A DNA stretch of 64,000 nucleotides, taken from Mucilaginibacter tolerans. GTDB taxonomy: Bacteria; Bacteroidota; Bacteroidia; Sphingobacteriales; Sphingobacteriaceae. The notes beneath the pieces were generated by a model that was not told the DNA's origin, did no database searches, and saw only the letters and a program-made list of their open reading frames with translations. The stretch lies in assembly GCF_030519375.1 (NCBI RefSeq), contig NZ_JAUMKB010000025.1, forward strand, positions 1 to 64,000, in the 5' to 3' direction. Numbering within the stretch: the first letter of the stretch is position 1; the number at the start of each line of letters is the position of its first letter. The position numbers were made by a program, and so were the translations under genes. Below, piece by piece: positions 40,972 to 50,656 of the stretch.

Positions 40972-42866
40972 ATACCGAACAACATCAATCACTAAGTAAT
41001 GTACATAGCAGCGTAGCCACAGAGAATAAGATAGGCTGGCGCAAATTACTGGCATTTATTGGCCCTGCTTATTTAGTAAGTGTCGGCTACATGGACCCGG
41101 GTAATTGGGCAACTGATATTGCAGGCGGCAGCGCCTTTGGATACAAATTGATATGGGTGCTATTCGTTTCAAACCTGATTGCATTGTTATTGCAATCATT
41201 AAGTGCACGATTGGGAATAGTGCGCGGGCTCGATCTGGCCCAGGCCTCTAAAAATACTTATCCGCGTTTTGCAAATTTCTGTCTTTATATCCTGGCTCAG
41301 ATTGCGATCATCGCCTGCGACCTGGCCGAAATTATAGGTATGGCCATCGGTTTACAGCTATTGTTTCATTTGCCATTGATATGGGGTGTCTCTCTGACTA
41401 TTACGGACACTGTATTAATGCTCTTCCTGATGAACAAAGGCATGCGAAAACTGGAAGCTTTTATTATCGCAATGATATCTATCATTGGGGCCTCTTATCT
41501 AATCGAGATGTTTATAGTTGGACCTGATTTTCAGGGTATAGCTAAAGGATTTATCCCCAGCAATTTATTTAAAGGTGATAAGGTGAGCCACGAAATGCTC
41601 TATATAGCAATCGGGATAATCGGTGCAACAGTAATGCCGCATAATCTGTATCTGCATTCTTCATTAGTACAGACGCGCCAGATCACCAGAACGGATGAAG
41701 GAATTAAGTCAGCCATCAAGTTCAACCTTTTCGACACGACCATAGCTCTTAATCTTGCCTTTTTTGTAAACGCAGCTATATTAATATTGGCTGCAAGTGC
41801 TTTTTTTAGAAACGGATATTTCGAGGTGGCCGAAATCCAGGATGCCTACAAATTACTGGAACATATTTTTGGAGCTCTTGCGCCTACCCTGTTCGCTATT
41901 GCCTTAATTGCATCCGGACAAAGCTCTACCATTACCGGCACCCTGGCAGGGCAGATCATTATGGAAGGGCACATCAACCTTCGTATTGAGCCCTGGCTGC
42001 GCCGCCTGCTTACACGATTGCTGGCAATTATTCCGGCAATGTTAACCATCGTTTACTTTGGCGAAGGTGGTTTAGGCAGCCTCATTATATTAAGTCAGGT
42101 GGTACTTAGTCTGCAATTGGGATTTGCCATTGTACCTTTGATCCATTTTACGTCAGACCGCAAAAGGATGGGTAAATTTGCTATAAGCTTAAAGGTTAGA
42201 ATATTGGCGTGGGCATGCGCTATTTTGATCATTGGATTAAATGGCAAATTAGTGGTCGACCAGATCACCGATTGGATAAAGCAATATCCATCTGCTTCCG
42301 GATGGATATATGGGCTGGTTGTGCCTATAACAATCGGCGTTGCAGCATTACTGATTTATGTATTTTTAAGGCCACTATTATTTAAACATTACGACCGTCC
42401 GGCACAGGTACCGCATGGCCTGGCAACCACCATTACCGATCTGACGGCAATCTCTTATAATCATATCGCTGTTACCATAGATTTCTCAAAAAATGACCGG
42501 GAGTGCATCAGACATGCCATTATGCAAGGCCACAAGCATGCCAAATATACACTGATACATGTGGTTGAGACAGCCGGGGCGCGTTATTACGGCACCGAGG
42601 TAATGGACCATGAAACGCAAAGTGATGTAGATAACCTGAATAAATATGTCTCGGCACTAGAGGAGCTCGGTTATAAAGCTGAGGCAAGAATAGGTTATGG
42701 CACAGCCGCCAGCGCCATTGCAAAAATTGTGAATGAAGAAAGAATTGATTTTATTGTGATGGGCTCCCATGGTCATAAAGCGATCAAAGACCTGATTTTT
42801 GGCACTACAGTAAATTCTGTCAGGCACAAGGTGAATGTTCCGGTGCTTGTGGTCAAACCACAATAA
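40968..42866 (+). CDS. mntH: Nramp divalent-metal transporter fused to a universal stress domain
   Basis: 632 residues: an Nramp proton-coupled Mn2+/Fe2+ importer (about 1-480) followed by a UspA domain (about 497-632). The metal site is present in both halves: [13 protein letters not shown] in TM1 and [12 protein letters not shown] in TM6. After the last membrane helix (about 450-478), the Usp domain begins [14 protein letters not shown] and has the ATP-binding pattern GSHGH-x8-GTTVNSV, so it may bind ATP. E. coli MntH is about 412 residues and lacks this domain. Fusion suggests nucleotide-responsive control of transport; that is inference. It starts inside the mntR stop and is followed by a promoter for smpB. 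Confidence 0.93.
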   Translation: MNTEQHQSLSNVHSSVATENKIGWRKLLAFIGPAYLVSVGYMDPGNWATDIAGGSAFGYKLIWVLFVSNLIALLLQSLSARLGIVRGLDLAQASKNTYPRFANFCLYILAQIAIIACDLAEIIGMAIGLQLLFHLPLIWGVSLTITDTVLMLFLMNKGMRKLEAFIIAMISIIGASYLIEMFIVGPDFQGIAKGFIPSNLFKGDKVSHEMLYIAIGIIGATVMPHNLYLHSSLVQTRQITRTDEGIKSAIKFNLFDTTIALNLAFFVNAAILILAASAFFRNGYFEVAEIQDAYKLLEHIFGALAPTLFAIALIASGQSSTITGTLAGQIIMEGHINLRIEPWLRRLLTRLLAIIPAMLTIVYFGEGGLGSLIILSQVVLSLQLGFAIVPLIHFTSDRKRMGKFAISLKVRILAWACAILIIGLNGKLVVDQITDWIKQYPSASGWIYGLVVPITIGVAALLIYVFLRPLLFKHYDRPAQVPHGLATTITDLTAISYNHIAVTIDFSKNDRECIRHAIMQGHKHAKYTLIHVVETAGARYYGTEVMDHETQSDVDNLNKYVSALEELGYKAEARIGYGTAASAIAKIVNEERIDFIVMGSHGHKAIKDLIFGTTVNSVRHKVNVPVLVVKPQ

Positions 42867-42876
42867 ACTATATTTG
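42847..42876 (+). promoter_or_regulatory. smpB promoter (TTG-N19-TATATTTG)
   Basis: TTG (42847-42849), 19 bases, TATATTTG (42869-42876): both elements and spacing fit. The -33 half lies inside the end of mntH. The box ends 16 bases before the smpB ATG. Confidence 0.65.
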
Positions 42877-42892
42877 CGTCAAAATAGCAGGG

Positions 42893-43345
42893 ATGAGCCA
42901 GCAGGATATCTATATAAAAAACAAAAGAGCTTATTTTGAATACTCGATTCTCGACAAATACACAGCGGGCATAAAACTGCTGGGCACCGAGATCAAGTCT
43001 ATTCGTGACGGCAAAGCCAACCTGAATGACGCCTTTTGCACGTTTATCGACAACCAACTATATGTACGCAATCTGCATATCTCCGAATATTCCTACGGTT
43101 CATTTTATAACCACGAAGCCAAGCGAGACCGCGTGCTGCTGCTTAACAAAAAAGAGCTAAAGAAGCTACAAACACGAGGCGAAGAAAAGGGCTTGACCAT
43201 TGTTCCGCTTGCCTTGTTTATTAGTGAGCGTGGTTTTGCTAAGCTGGAGATCGGTTTGGCCCAGGGTAAAAAGACTTACGATAAGCGTGATACTTTAAAA
43301 GAGCGCGACACAAAGATCGAGATGGATAGGGCGATGAAAAGATAG
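42893..43345 (+). CDS. smpB: SsrA-binding protein SmpB
   Basis: Delivers tmRNA to stalled ribosomes; 150 residues. [37 protein letters not shown] is the standard start, followed by [22 protein letters not shown] and [19 protein letters not shown]. The basic C-terminal tail that enters the mRNA channel ends [21 protein letters not shown]. The tmRNA gene ssrA is not in this window. It is convergent with pcm across a hairpin repeat. Confidence 0.96.
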   Translation: MSQQDIYIKNKRAYFEYSILDKYTAGIKLLGTEIKSIRDGKANLNDAFCTFIDNQLYVRNLHISEYSYGSFYNHEAKRDRVLLLNKKELKKLQTRGEEKGLTIVPLALFISERGFAKLEIGLAQGKKTYDKRDTLKERDTKIEMDRAMKR

Positions 43346-43384
43346 TGGCAGTTGCAGTCAATTACTGCTACTTGCTGCTGCCAC
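43345..43384. repeat. Inverted repeat between smpB and pcm
   Basis: GTGGCAG (43345-43351) pairs with CTGCCAC (43378-43384); between them TGCAG and CTGCT words repeat. Same junction-repeat class, between convergent genes. Confidence 0.55.
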
Positions 43385-43395
43385 TGCTGCTTACC

Positions 43396-44052
43396 TCACC
43401 ACGCTCTATCTCCCACGAGTGGCACAAACCGAAATGTATCCAAAACGTGCCTTTCGTAATCATTCTCGGCTGTTTTTAATATGGTGACCATCTTTTGGGT
43501 TTCGGCATCGCCTACGGGGATTACCAATATGCCGCCAATAGCTAATTGCCTTAACAATTCTTCGGGTACCATGGGTGCGCCGGCGGTAACGATAATTTTA
43601 TCGTATGGCGCATGTTCAGGAATGCCCTTGGAGCCATCGCCTAAAAAGAAATGTGCTTTATACCCCATATAAGGCAAAACCTGCACAGTTCTTTCATACA
43701 ATTTTTCCTGGCGTTCTATTGTATAAACCTTAGCGCCAAGTTCCATCAATATACAAGCCTGGTAACCCGACCCTGTACCGATCTCAAGCACCTTATTCCC
43801 TTTTTTAATGTGCAGTAGTTGTGTTTGATAAGCAACAGTATAAGGCTGCGAAATAGTTTGTCCTTCGCCTATCGGGAAGGCGATATCTTTATAAGCCTGG
43901 TTCCAGAAAGTTTCATCAAAAAAGTAATGGCGTGGAACTTTCCCTATAGCTTTTAGTACTGATTCATCGTCAATGCCCTTCTTTTTTAGAATATCAACTA
44001 ACTGTTTACGGGCACCTTTTTCGCGGTAATTATCAACAAATTTATAAGCCAT
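43396..44052 (-). CDS. pcm: Protein-L-isoaspartate O-methyltransferase
   Basis: Repairs isoaspartyl residues with S-adenosylmethionine; 218 residues. SAM motif I is NKVLEIGTGSGYQACILMELG and the preceding substrate part is GEGQTISQPYTVAYQTQLL; later VIPVGDAETQKMV. The open frame continues 51 bases upstream to another ATG at 44103, but an exact -7 box (TAACTTTG) lies between them, ending 8 bases before 44052, so MAYKFVDNYREKG is the better start. Cytosolic; single gene unit. Confidence 0.93.
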   Translation of the reverse strand: MAYKFVDNYREKGARKQLVDILKKKGIDDESVLKAIGKVPRHYFFDETFWNQAYKDIAFPIGEGQTISQPYTVAYQTQLLHIKKGNKVLEIGTGSGYQACILMELGAKVYTIERQEKLYERTVQVLPYMGYKAHFFLGDGSKGIPEHAPYDKIIVTAGAPMVPEELLRQLAIGGILVIPVGDAETQKMVTILKTAENDYERHVLDTFRFVPLVGDRAW

Positions 44053-44060
44053 TACACAGG

Positions 44061-44068
44061 CAAAGTTA
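44061..44068 (-). promoter_or_regulatory. -7 promoter box of pcm (TAACTTTG)
   Basis: Exact TAnnTTTG match on the minus strand, 8 bases before the chosen ATG. It decides the start and predicts a leader of about 5 bases. Confidence 0.5.
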
Positions 44069-44183
44069 TACAAAAAGCGGGTTTTAGCATTTGTGAAATT
44101 CATTCAATTTGTCCACAACTAAATTATTACCGGTATAATTGTATCGTTACAACTCTCCATCACGTAAAGCTAAAAAAGTCGTT

Positions 44184-44528
44184 ATGAGAAAGTGCAGGAT
44201 TTTAATATCGCCGGCTATTGCTTTTGGGGTATTTACTATGATTGCTTTAAGCTGTCATAAGGGAAACACAATCTCGATTAAACCAACCATGTCGGGCATT
44301 AAAGCCACTATCATTAATACAGGCCCTGTTGCTGCTGACGGATGCGACTATCTGGTACAAACAGATTCGGTGACTTTTTATCACGCTGATAACCTTCCCA
44401 CAGAATTTCAAAAAGACAAATTAAATATTACGGTCAATTTTGAGCTTTCGGACGCCGCATTTCAATGCGGAATGAACCCGAACACTCGTATTCCGGTTAT
44501 TCATATCACCGATATCAAGGGCAGATAA
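44184..44528 (+). CDS. Hypothetical secreted lipoprotein (114 residues)
   Basis: I do not recognise the family. From the ATG at 44184, MRKCRILISPAIAFGVFTMIALSC gives a signal peptide ending in a possible lipobox cysteine. The mature part is about 90 residues with alternating strands (SIKPTMSGIKATIINTG, CDYLVQTDSVTFYHAD, LNITVNFELSD) and two more cysteines (in DGCDYL and FQCGMNP) that could form a disulfide. It ends IPVIHITDIKGR. It looks like a small beta-sandwich lipoprotein. An upstream in-frame TTG at 44139 was rejected as start. It is convergent with priA, with 4 bases between. Confidence 0.65.
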   Translation: MRKCRILISPAIAFGVFTMIALSCHKGNTISIKPTMSGIKATIINTGPVAADGCDYLVQTDSVTFYHADNLPTEFQKDKLNITVNFELSDAAFQCGMNPNTRIPVIHITDIKGR

Positions 44529-44532
44529 TAGC

Positions 44533-47019
44533 TTAGTACGGATCGACGTCAGGCTGAATGATACTCCCTTTGCTAAGTTTGACAGTTTGAAACTGCGTGA
44601 TAATATCCCGGATAGCTGCTTTGGCGCGATTAATCGACACTCCATCCTTCTCAAATTTGAGCATAATAGATTTGATATAATAGTTGCGGATACGACTGAT
44701 CAGCGGCACTTCCGGGCCAATTACCCGGTCACCAAAATTCTTCCGGAGCTCTGCTGCCAGGTATTCGGCCTGGTTGTATAAAATATCTGCATTTTTGTGC
44801 TTAATATCCAGGTTGATGATGCGGTAAAACGGGGGATATTTAAAACTTCTTCGTTCCTCCATCTCGGTCAGGTAAAGATCTTTGTAATCATTTTCGATCA
44901 CTTGTTTGATCACCCGATGATTGGGGTCATAAGTCTGAATCACAACCTTTCCTTGTTTGCCCCTGCGCCCTGCCCGACCACTTACCTGCGCCAGCATCTG
45001 GAAACTACGTTCATTAGCCCGGTAGTCGGGATATTTTAATAAACTATCGGCATTAATGATTCCTATTACTGTAATATCTGAAAAATCCAGTCCCTTTGCT
45101 ACCATTTGTGTACCAACCAAGATATCAATCCGCTTCTCTTCCAGATCATTCAGGATATTTTGCAGGGAGTTTTTGGAGCGTGTAGTATCCAGATCCATCC
45201 TGCTAATTCTGGCTTCAGGGAGCAACATAGCGAGCTCGTCTTCTACTTTTTCAGTACCAAATCCTTTGTATTCCAAATGTGTCGAACCACATGCTGGACA
45301 AATGGATGGAGCATCTTCCTTATATCCGCAGTAATGGCAATGCAGCTTCCCGCTGCTTTTATGATAAGTAAGGCTTACATCGCAATTAATACACTTGGGT
45401 GTATAGGCGCAGCTTCGGCAAATTAGCAATGGCGCATAGCCTCTGCGGTTCTGAAAGAGAATTACCTGCTCTTTGTTTGAAAGCGCCTTTACCATATCTT
45501 CCATCAGCACACTGGTAAAATGCGACTGCATGGTTTTCTTTTTGATCTCCTCAGATATGCTTACGACTTCAGTTTGTGGTAACTCTACACCACCAAATCG
45601 TTCCAGCAATTCAACCAAGCCATATTTGTGCATACGAGCATTGTAATACGTCTCAAACGAAGGTGTAGCCGAACCTAAAAGCACTTTGCTGTGATAAGTA
45701 TTGGCCAAATAAATAGCTGCATCGCGGGCATTATAGCGGGGAGCGGGGTCAAATTGCTTGTACGAGGTTTCGTGTTCTTCATCCACAATGATCAATCCCA
45801 GATCATCAAAAGGTAAAAACATCGATGAACGTGCACCTAACACCACTTTATATTCGTGGTTCAATACCTTTTGCCAGACCTCTACCCTTTCATTATCATT
45901 AAACCGGGAATGGTAAACACCAATACTGCTTCCGAAATATTGCCGAAGACGCTCAATGATATGGGTTGTAAGTGCGATCTCCGGCAAGAGATAAAGCACC
46001 TGCCTGCCCGAGTTGATCATATCTTCTATCAACCGAATATAGATCTGCGTTTTACCCGATGAGGTTACCCCATGCAGCAGCACCACATCTTTTTGTTCAA
46101 ACTGCTCCTTAATTTCATTCAGTGCAGTTTGTTGATTCTGACTTAATAAAAAATCGCTGCTAAATTCCTCTTCATCAAAATATAAACGGCTGACATTCTT
46201 CTCTTCGGCAATAAATACCTCTTTCTCAATCAATGACTTAATACTCGCATCACCCGCTCCACTTTCCTCTGCCAATTCACTTTTCGAAATATTTTTTTGA
46301 TGACGCGCCAGTTTAATATAGGCCAGCAAAGCATCTGCTTGCTTAGGTGCACGCTTTTCCAGTATCGGGAACAGTTCCTTTAAATTTTCAGGATCGTTAT
46401 AAATCGGGTTAAGTTTAATAAACGTCTTCTTGCGTGGTTTGTAACGCCCGCTTACCTCTTCTGAAATATTGATAATGTTCTTTTCGAACATTAATTTCAA
46501 AATAGGCATCACTGTTTTTTGGCCAAGCAATTTGGCAATATCGCCAACCGTAAGTTCTGATTGCAGTTCAAGCGCCTCGACGATCATGAATTCCTTATCG
46601 TGCAGAGCAGTTCTATCAAATTCAAAACCCTTATTCAGAACAACCCTTGTCTCGCTGGCTAGTTTCAGTGCCGACGGCAGCGCGGCATTCATCACCTCGC
46701 CTACCGTACACATATAATACTCGGCCAGCCATTGCCAGAACTGCAATTGACGTTCAGAAACAACCGGACGATCGTCCAGAATTTCCATCAGATATTTGGC
46801 CTCGTATTTTTCGGGGGCCTGGATACCAATTGAGGCGATTATCGCAGTATATAACTTGCTCTTGCCGAATTGCACTACCACCCTTTTGCCTGGTACCACC
46901 TCATTATTCAGATGAAAAGGGACGCGATAGGTGTAGTTTTTCGCTATTGCCAAAGGCAAAATCACCTCGACAAAAAGCGTCTCCCGATCGGTATGTTGTA
47001 CTTCGGCAAATTCGAGCAT
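44533..47019 (-). CDS. priA: Primosomal protein N' (replication restart helicase PriA)
   Basis: 828-residue superfamily 2 helicase that reloads the replisome at stalled forks. The N-terminal DNA-binding domain starts LFVEVILPLAIAKNYTYRVP. Walker A is LLHGVTSSGKTQIYI, Walker B is LIIVDEEHETSYKQ, and LGSATPSFETYYN and VGTQMVAKGLDF are helicase motifs. The zinc-binding insert shows eight cysteines in CRSCAYTPKCINC and CHYCGYKEDAPSICPAC. It is longer than E. coli PriA (732) mainly before the Walker A. Its ATG overlaps the DUF423 stop by one base, so the two genes are coupled. Confidence 0.96.
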   Translation of the reverse strand: MLEFAEVQHTDRETLFVEVILPLAIAKNYTYRVPFHLNNEVVPGKRVVVQFGKSKLYTAIIASIGIQAPEKYEAKYLMEILDDRPVVSERQLQFWQWLAEYYMCTVGEVMNAALPSALKLASETRVVLNKGFEFDRTALHDKEFMIVEALELQSELTVGDIAKLLGQKTVMPILKLMFEKNIINISEEVSGRYKPRKKTFIKLNPIYNDPENLKELFPILEKRAPKQADALLAYIKLARHQKNISKSELAEESGAGDASIKSLIEKEVFIAEEKNVSRLYFDEEEFSSDFLLSQNQQTALNEIKEQFEQKDVVLLHGVTSSGKTQIYIRLIEDMINSGRQVLYLLPEIALTTHIIERLRQYFGSSIGVYHSRFNDNERVEVWQKVLNHEYKVVLGARSSMFLPFDDLGLIIVDEEHETSYKQFDPAPRYNARDAAIYLANTYHSKVLLGSATPSFETYYNARMHKYGLVELLERFGGVELPQTEVVSISEEIKKKTMQSHFTSVLMEDMVKALSNKEQVILFQNRRGYAPLLICRSCAYTPKCINCDVSLTYHKSSGKLHCHYCGYKEDAPSICPACGSTHLEYKGFGTEKVEDELAMLLPEARISRMDLDTTRSKNSLQNILNDLEEKRIDILVGTQMVAKGLDFSDITVIGIINADSLLKYPDYRANERSFQMLAQVSGRAGRRGKQGKVVIQTYDPNHRVIKQVIENDYKDLYLTEMEERRSFKYPPFYRIINLDIKHKNADILYNQAEYLAAELRKNFGDRVIGPEVPLISRIRNYYIKSIMLKFEKDGVSINRAKAAIRDIITQFQTVKLSKGSIIQPDVDPY

Positions 47020-47411
47020 TACGACTGTTTATTTCTGAAAGCGGCCAAAGCCATCGTTGCCCATCCGGCTATGAACATCAAACCGCCCAGTGGTGTTACC
47101 GGCCCCATTGCAATTATCCATCCCCAACCCAGCAGTTCGCGGCAGGCTAATAAATATATCGAACCGGAAAAGCAGATTATGCCAAAAGTAAAAAGATAAT
47201 AAGCCGCATCCGTCAACCTGCTTTCGGGTTTAGCAAACATAGCTAAAAACAGCAACGCAAATACATGATAAAACTGGTATTGAACGCCCGTATGCCATAT
47301 TTCTAATTGCGATGGAGATAAATACTGTTTTAATCCGTGAGCGGCAAAAGCACCTGAGATTACCGCCAACAGGCCAAATATCGAAGCGGTAATAATAATT
47401 CGTCTGTTCAT
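47019..47411 (-). CDS. DUF423 small membrane protein
   Basis: 130 residues with four membrane helices, from the ATG at 47411. It begins IIITASIFGLLAVISGAFAAHGLKQYLSP, the DUF423/YgdD signature (GAFGAHGL type). WHTGVQYQFYHVFALLFLA, AAYYLFTFGIICFSGSIYLLA and GPVTPLGGLMFIAGWATMALAAF complete it. Function is unknown across the family. It overlaps priA by one base (TAATG), and an in-frame upstream extension to 47489 was rejected because it crosses the divergent promoter. The gene is divergent from the following plus-strand gene. Confidence 0.85.
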   Translation of the reverse strand: MNRRIIITASIFGLLAVISGAFAAHGLKQYLSPSQLEIWHTGVQYQFYHVFALLFLAMFAKPESRLTDAAYYLFTFGIICFSGSIYLLACRELLGWGWIIAMGPVTPLGGLMFIAGWATMALAAFRNKQS

Positions 47412-47473
47412 GTAGATATAAAGTGCTAAGTTACCAATTGAAAGTATTACTTTACGGCTATACGGTAAAAATC

Positions 47474-47481
47474 TACCTTTG
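47474..47481 (+). promoter_or_regulatory. -7 promoter box of the 47493 gene (TACCTTTG)
   Basis: Exact TAnnTTTG match ending 11 bases before the ATG. Confidence 0.55.
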
Positions 47482-47492
47482 TAATACACAAG

Positions 47493-49076
47493 ATGAAGCG
47501 ACTCATATTTGCCACCATAATATTGCTTATAGCTACTGTGCTGGTAACCGTGGTCTATTTCAAAAACCTGGGCGGCGTTTCACAACAAACCACCCAGGCC
47601 CTTCGGACAATCCCCAATGATGCTTCACTGATACTTGAGTTCAACAACGAAAAAAGCTTATACGACATTTTTACCGGCAATAAGCTTTTTATGAGCCTGA
47701 TTGGTGAGGATAAAATGACCGAACTAATAGCGCTTAAGAAAAGAATACTGCAAAACCCAGTAATCGAGCCGCATTTATCGGGTCAAAACCTATACATATC
47801 CATTCACCCGCAAAAAGGGGATGATATTGATTTTCTGGTCACTATATCTATCCCGAAAGGCTTCGAGCCGGAGCTGTTTGATGAGCTATCGAAACAAAAG
47901 AAAAATGGTTTAGTACTCAACACTTTTAGTATTGGTGAAAAACAAGGCTATGTTATTTACCTGAGTGATATTAAGCGCCGGTTTTATTTGATTAACAAAG
48001 ACGATCAGACACTTTCCGGGAGCTTTTCAAAACCATTGATCGAAGAATGTTCAAAATATGATTATCAGAAAGAGAAGCAGGCTTTCGTTTTACTTTCCGA
48101 TAGGCAAAGCTCCAATTCCCTGGCCAATTTATATATCAACTATAAGGCATTATCACCCCTGTTCTCGCAGATATTTGCAAACAAGAACCCAGACCTATTC
48201 AGATCCTTCCGACAACTTCCAGCATTTGCAGCATTAAGTTTAAACTATAAGAACGACGCCTTGATGTTCAATGGATCGACTAAGTTACAAGACAGCCCGG
48301 ATGACAGTTACCTTGGTATTTTTAGCTATCAACAGCCTATAGAGACCCGCCTGAAAGAGATTTTCCCTTCCACAACCGCATACAGCACCAGTTTTGCGGT
48401 TTCTGATCCGGAAAAATTCGAATCCGATCTGAGCGACTGGCAGTCCAGGGCCAATTTAAAAGATGAAAGGTCAAAACTCATCAATAAAGTTAAATCAGAG
48501 ACCGGTATCTCACTGAAAAAAGAATTTACAAAATTACTTAGCAACGAATTTGCAGAAATCACAACCCGTTTTCATGAGCGGATTGCCATTATCCAGGTAA
48601 AAGACGGATCACGGGCACGAACCTTGCTTAGCAATATCAGCCAGATGGGTGACAACAATACAGGATTATTCAATTACGAGAAAATACCCCAATTGCTATT
48701 GGGTGAGGCATTTAGCGCCTTTAAAAAACCTTATTTTAAGGTATTTGATAATTATCTTGTTTTAACAAATAGTATCCTGGAAATGAAAAGCTACGATGAC
48801 AGCTATAACAACAGGAAATTTCTTAATAAAACAGACGGTTATAGCCAGTTTGATAAATTGCTTTCCGAGCGAAGTAACCTGTCGTTTTTTATACAGTTCA
48901 AGAATGCACTGCAACTTTTTAAAGAAGATATGAAACCAGCATTTTATGAAGCCTTTGAGCGTACTTCACCTGGCTGGAAAGACTACTATGCTGCTGCCTG
49001 GCAACTCACATCATCCGACAAAAATTACTACACCAATTTTTGTATGCAGTTAAGTACCGATACTACGGCCCGATAA
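47493..49076 (+). CDS. Membrane-anchored periplasmic protein, DUF3352-like (hypothetical)
   Basis: 527 residues with one N-terminal membrane helix (LIFATIILLIATVLVTVVYF) and a large extracytoplasmic part. The opening TLRTIPNDASLILEF-type segment (here QALRTIPNDASLILEFNN) and later repeats such as PAFAALSLNYKNDALMFNGSTKL and LGIFSYQQPIETRLKEIFPSTT are in the style of DUF3352 proteins, which begin with a pattern of Pro-x-Asp-ala-shaped strands. I hold the family name loosely. Two similar halves may exist (residues about 40-250 and 260-520). No enzyme motif seen. It stands alone, with an outer-membrane protein gene 153 bases downstream. Confidence 0.65.
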   Translation: MKRLIFATIILLIATVLVTVVYFKNLGGVSQQTTQALRTIPNDASLILEFNNEKSLYDIFTGNKLFMSLIGEDKMTELIALKKRILQNPVIEPHLSGQNLYISIHPQKGDDIDFLVTISIPKGFEPELFDELSKQKKNGLVLNTFSIGEKQGYVIYLSDIKRRFYLINKDDQTLSGSFSKPLIEECSKYDYQKEKQAFVLLSDRQSSNSLANLYINYKALSPLFSQIFANKNPDLFRSFRQLPAFAALSLNYKNDALMFNGSTKLQDSPDDSYLGIFSYQQPIETRLKEIFPSTTAYSTSFAVSDPEKFESDLSDWQSRANLKDERSKLINKVKSETGISLKKEFTKLLSNEFAEITTRFHERIAIIQVKDGSRARTLLSNISQMGDNNTGLFNYEKIPQLLLGEAFSAFKKPYFKVFDNYLVLTNSILEMKSYDDSYNNRKFLNKTDGYSQFDKLLSERSNLSFFIQFKNALQLFKEDMKPAFYEAFERTSPGWKDYYAAAWQLTSSDKNYYTNFCMQLSTDTTAR

Positions 49077-49228
49077 AAGTTTTTCAAAAAAATGTATATT
49101 TAAGATAACTATCGGGTTTAAAATTCGTTTAACGCACTAGCGCTTAATTTAAATTTCATTATATAATAAAGTTTAAAAAGCTTATATTTAATACTTTTAC
49201 GCTAATAAAAGCCCCCTTATTCACTTTA

Positions 49229-50650
49229 ATGAAGAAGATTTTACTTATTTCTTGTTTCTTGTTAATAGCAGCTACGGGCTTTTCGCAACAATATTCGTTG
49301 TACAATACGGGTACTTTATTCGATTCATTCGAGAACCCTTCACAACGATCTTTTATACCTGATACGAGTAAAAAATATGCCTTTAATTTCCTAGTTCCCA
49401 ACTTTGATGGCAATTTTTTCCTGACTGGCAACGCTCAGTCAACTCTGCTGAGCAGGGCATTCAGCTCAAAATATGATAACTCCTCACTTCAAATTGGCAG
49501 TGGTGCTTTAAACCGGGTAAATGCGAATGCTTCAGCATATACCCTGATGTTTAAAATGTTTGCCAGTTTGAACGGTTATGAAGAACTGGGCTTTTTTTTC
49601 GAAACCAAATCTGAGGGCAGAGGCGTATTTACTGATGAATCAATCGGCTTATTTAACGGGCCTTCTACTTTTCCGGACAATATTTATGATAATGTCCTCA
49701 ACAACCACTTTTATAACCAGATATATCATGATCTTGGTTTTACTTATCGCGAAAAAATAAGTAATCAGGTTGCTGTAGGTTTTAAAGTGGGTTTGCTAAT
49801 GGGGATAGATTATACCAAACTGGATATTTACGAATCCCATTTGAGTTTTGACAGGCTAAATGATGCTGCAACTATTTCGCTCAGAGGAAAATATTCGTAT
49901 AGTAAAGGCCCTGGCGCTTTTGACAAGCAGAGCTTTTATCCGACATCGCGCAGCCCCGGATTACAATTCAGCGCCGGTCTGTCATATACAACCGATGATA
50001 ATATTACCTTCCAGGGAAACCTGAAGGACCTTGGATTTATTCATTGGTATAGTAATTCGGTCGTTAGCAATTTTGATAATACAACAACCATAACCGGCCT
50101 ATCTTCAGCCAAACGCGAAAAGAATATATATGGTGCCGTTTATGATTTATTCACATCAGGGTCTCAAACCACCTCTTTTAATTCATCCACTAACGGTCGT
50201 GCAGAACTAAGCGCAACTAAATCGTATTATCTCAACGACGACAATACGCTAAAATATTTGCCGACACTCATTGTAGCAAAGGACCTGTTTTATGATGGTT
50301 TTGCCGGGGCAATGGTCAACCATTTTCAATACAAAGCGTTCAATGGCAGTTTAATGGCTTCATATGACAATTTAAACTTGTTTAATATCGGTTTACAATT
50401 GATGTATAAGCCCAATAATATGGAGATCTTTATTGGTAGCGATCGTTTAACACGTACACTCTCTTTTGCCAGTTCAACAAGCAAAACGGCTACGTACGCT
50501 AATAGTTCATTTACCGGGGCTGATTTCTATCTGGGATTCGCCCTAAAATTCGGACCAGTGATTGAACATCCATTAAATGCAAATACCATCCCTGATGGCA
50601 ACAAAGGTTTCCTGGCCCGGCTGTGGAACAGAATATTTAAAGCATATTAA
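49229..50650 (+). CDS. Putative outer-membrane beta-barrel protein (DUF5723-like)
   Basis: 473 residues, signal peptide MKKILLISCFLLIAATGFSQ, then QYSLYNTGTLFDSFENPSQRSF, long amphipathic strands with alternating aromatic residues and a C-terminal FYLGFALKFGP strand followed by a short basic tail. This order (a Gln-start mature end with NPS motif and repeated YxxKxS strands) resembles the DUF5723 barrels of Bacteroidota, a family I know only as uncharacterised. It likely resides in the outer membrane. It lies in the same direction after the DUF3352-like gene. A partial TACTTTTA box (seven of eight) lies near 49191-49198. Confidence 0.65.
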   Translation: MKKILLISCFLLIAATGFSQQYSLYNTGTLFDSFENPSQRSFIPDTSKKYAFNFLVPNFDGNFFLTGNAQSTLLSRAFSSKYDNSSLQIGSGALNRVNANASAYTLMFKMFASLNGYEELGFFFETKSEGRGVFTDESIGLFNGPSTFPDNIYDNVLNNHFYNQIYHDLGFTYREKISNQVAVGFKVGLLMGIDYTKLDIYESHLSFDRLNDAATISLRGKYSYSKGPGAFDKQSFYPTSRSPGLQFSAGLSYTTDDNITFQGNLKDLGFIHWYSNSVVSNFDNTTTITGLSSAKREKNIYGAVYDLFTSGSQTTSFNSSTNGRAELSATKSYYLNDDNTLKYLPTLIVAKDLFYDGFAGAMVNHFQYKAFNGSLMASYDNLNLFNIGLQLMYKPNNMEIFIGSDRLTRTLSFASSTSKTATYANSSFTGADFYLGFALKFGPVIEHPLNANTIPDGNKGFLARLWNRIFKAY

Positions 50651-50656
50651 TATCGC

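Noticed and set aside
46647-47150. 167-residue plus-strand frame over priA
   Set aside because: It lies antisense to priA and the DUF423 gene, has biased composition and no family pattern; a shadow frame.
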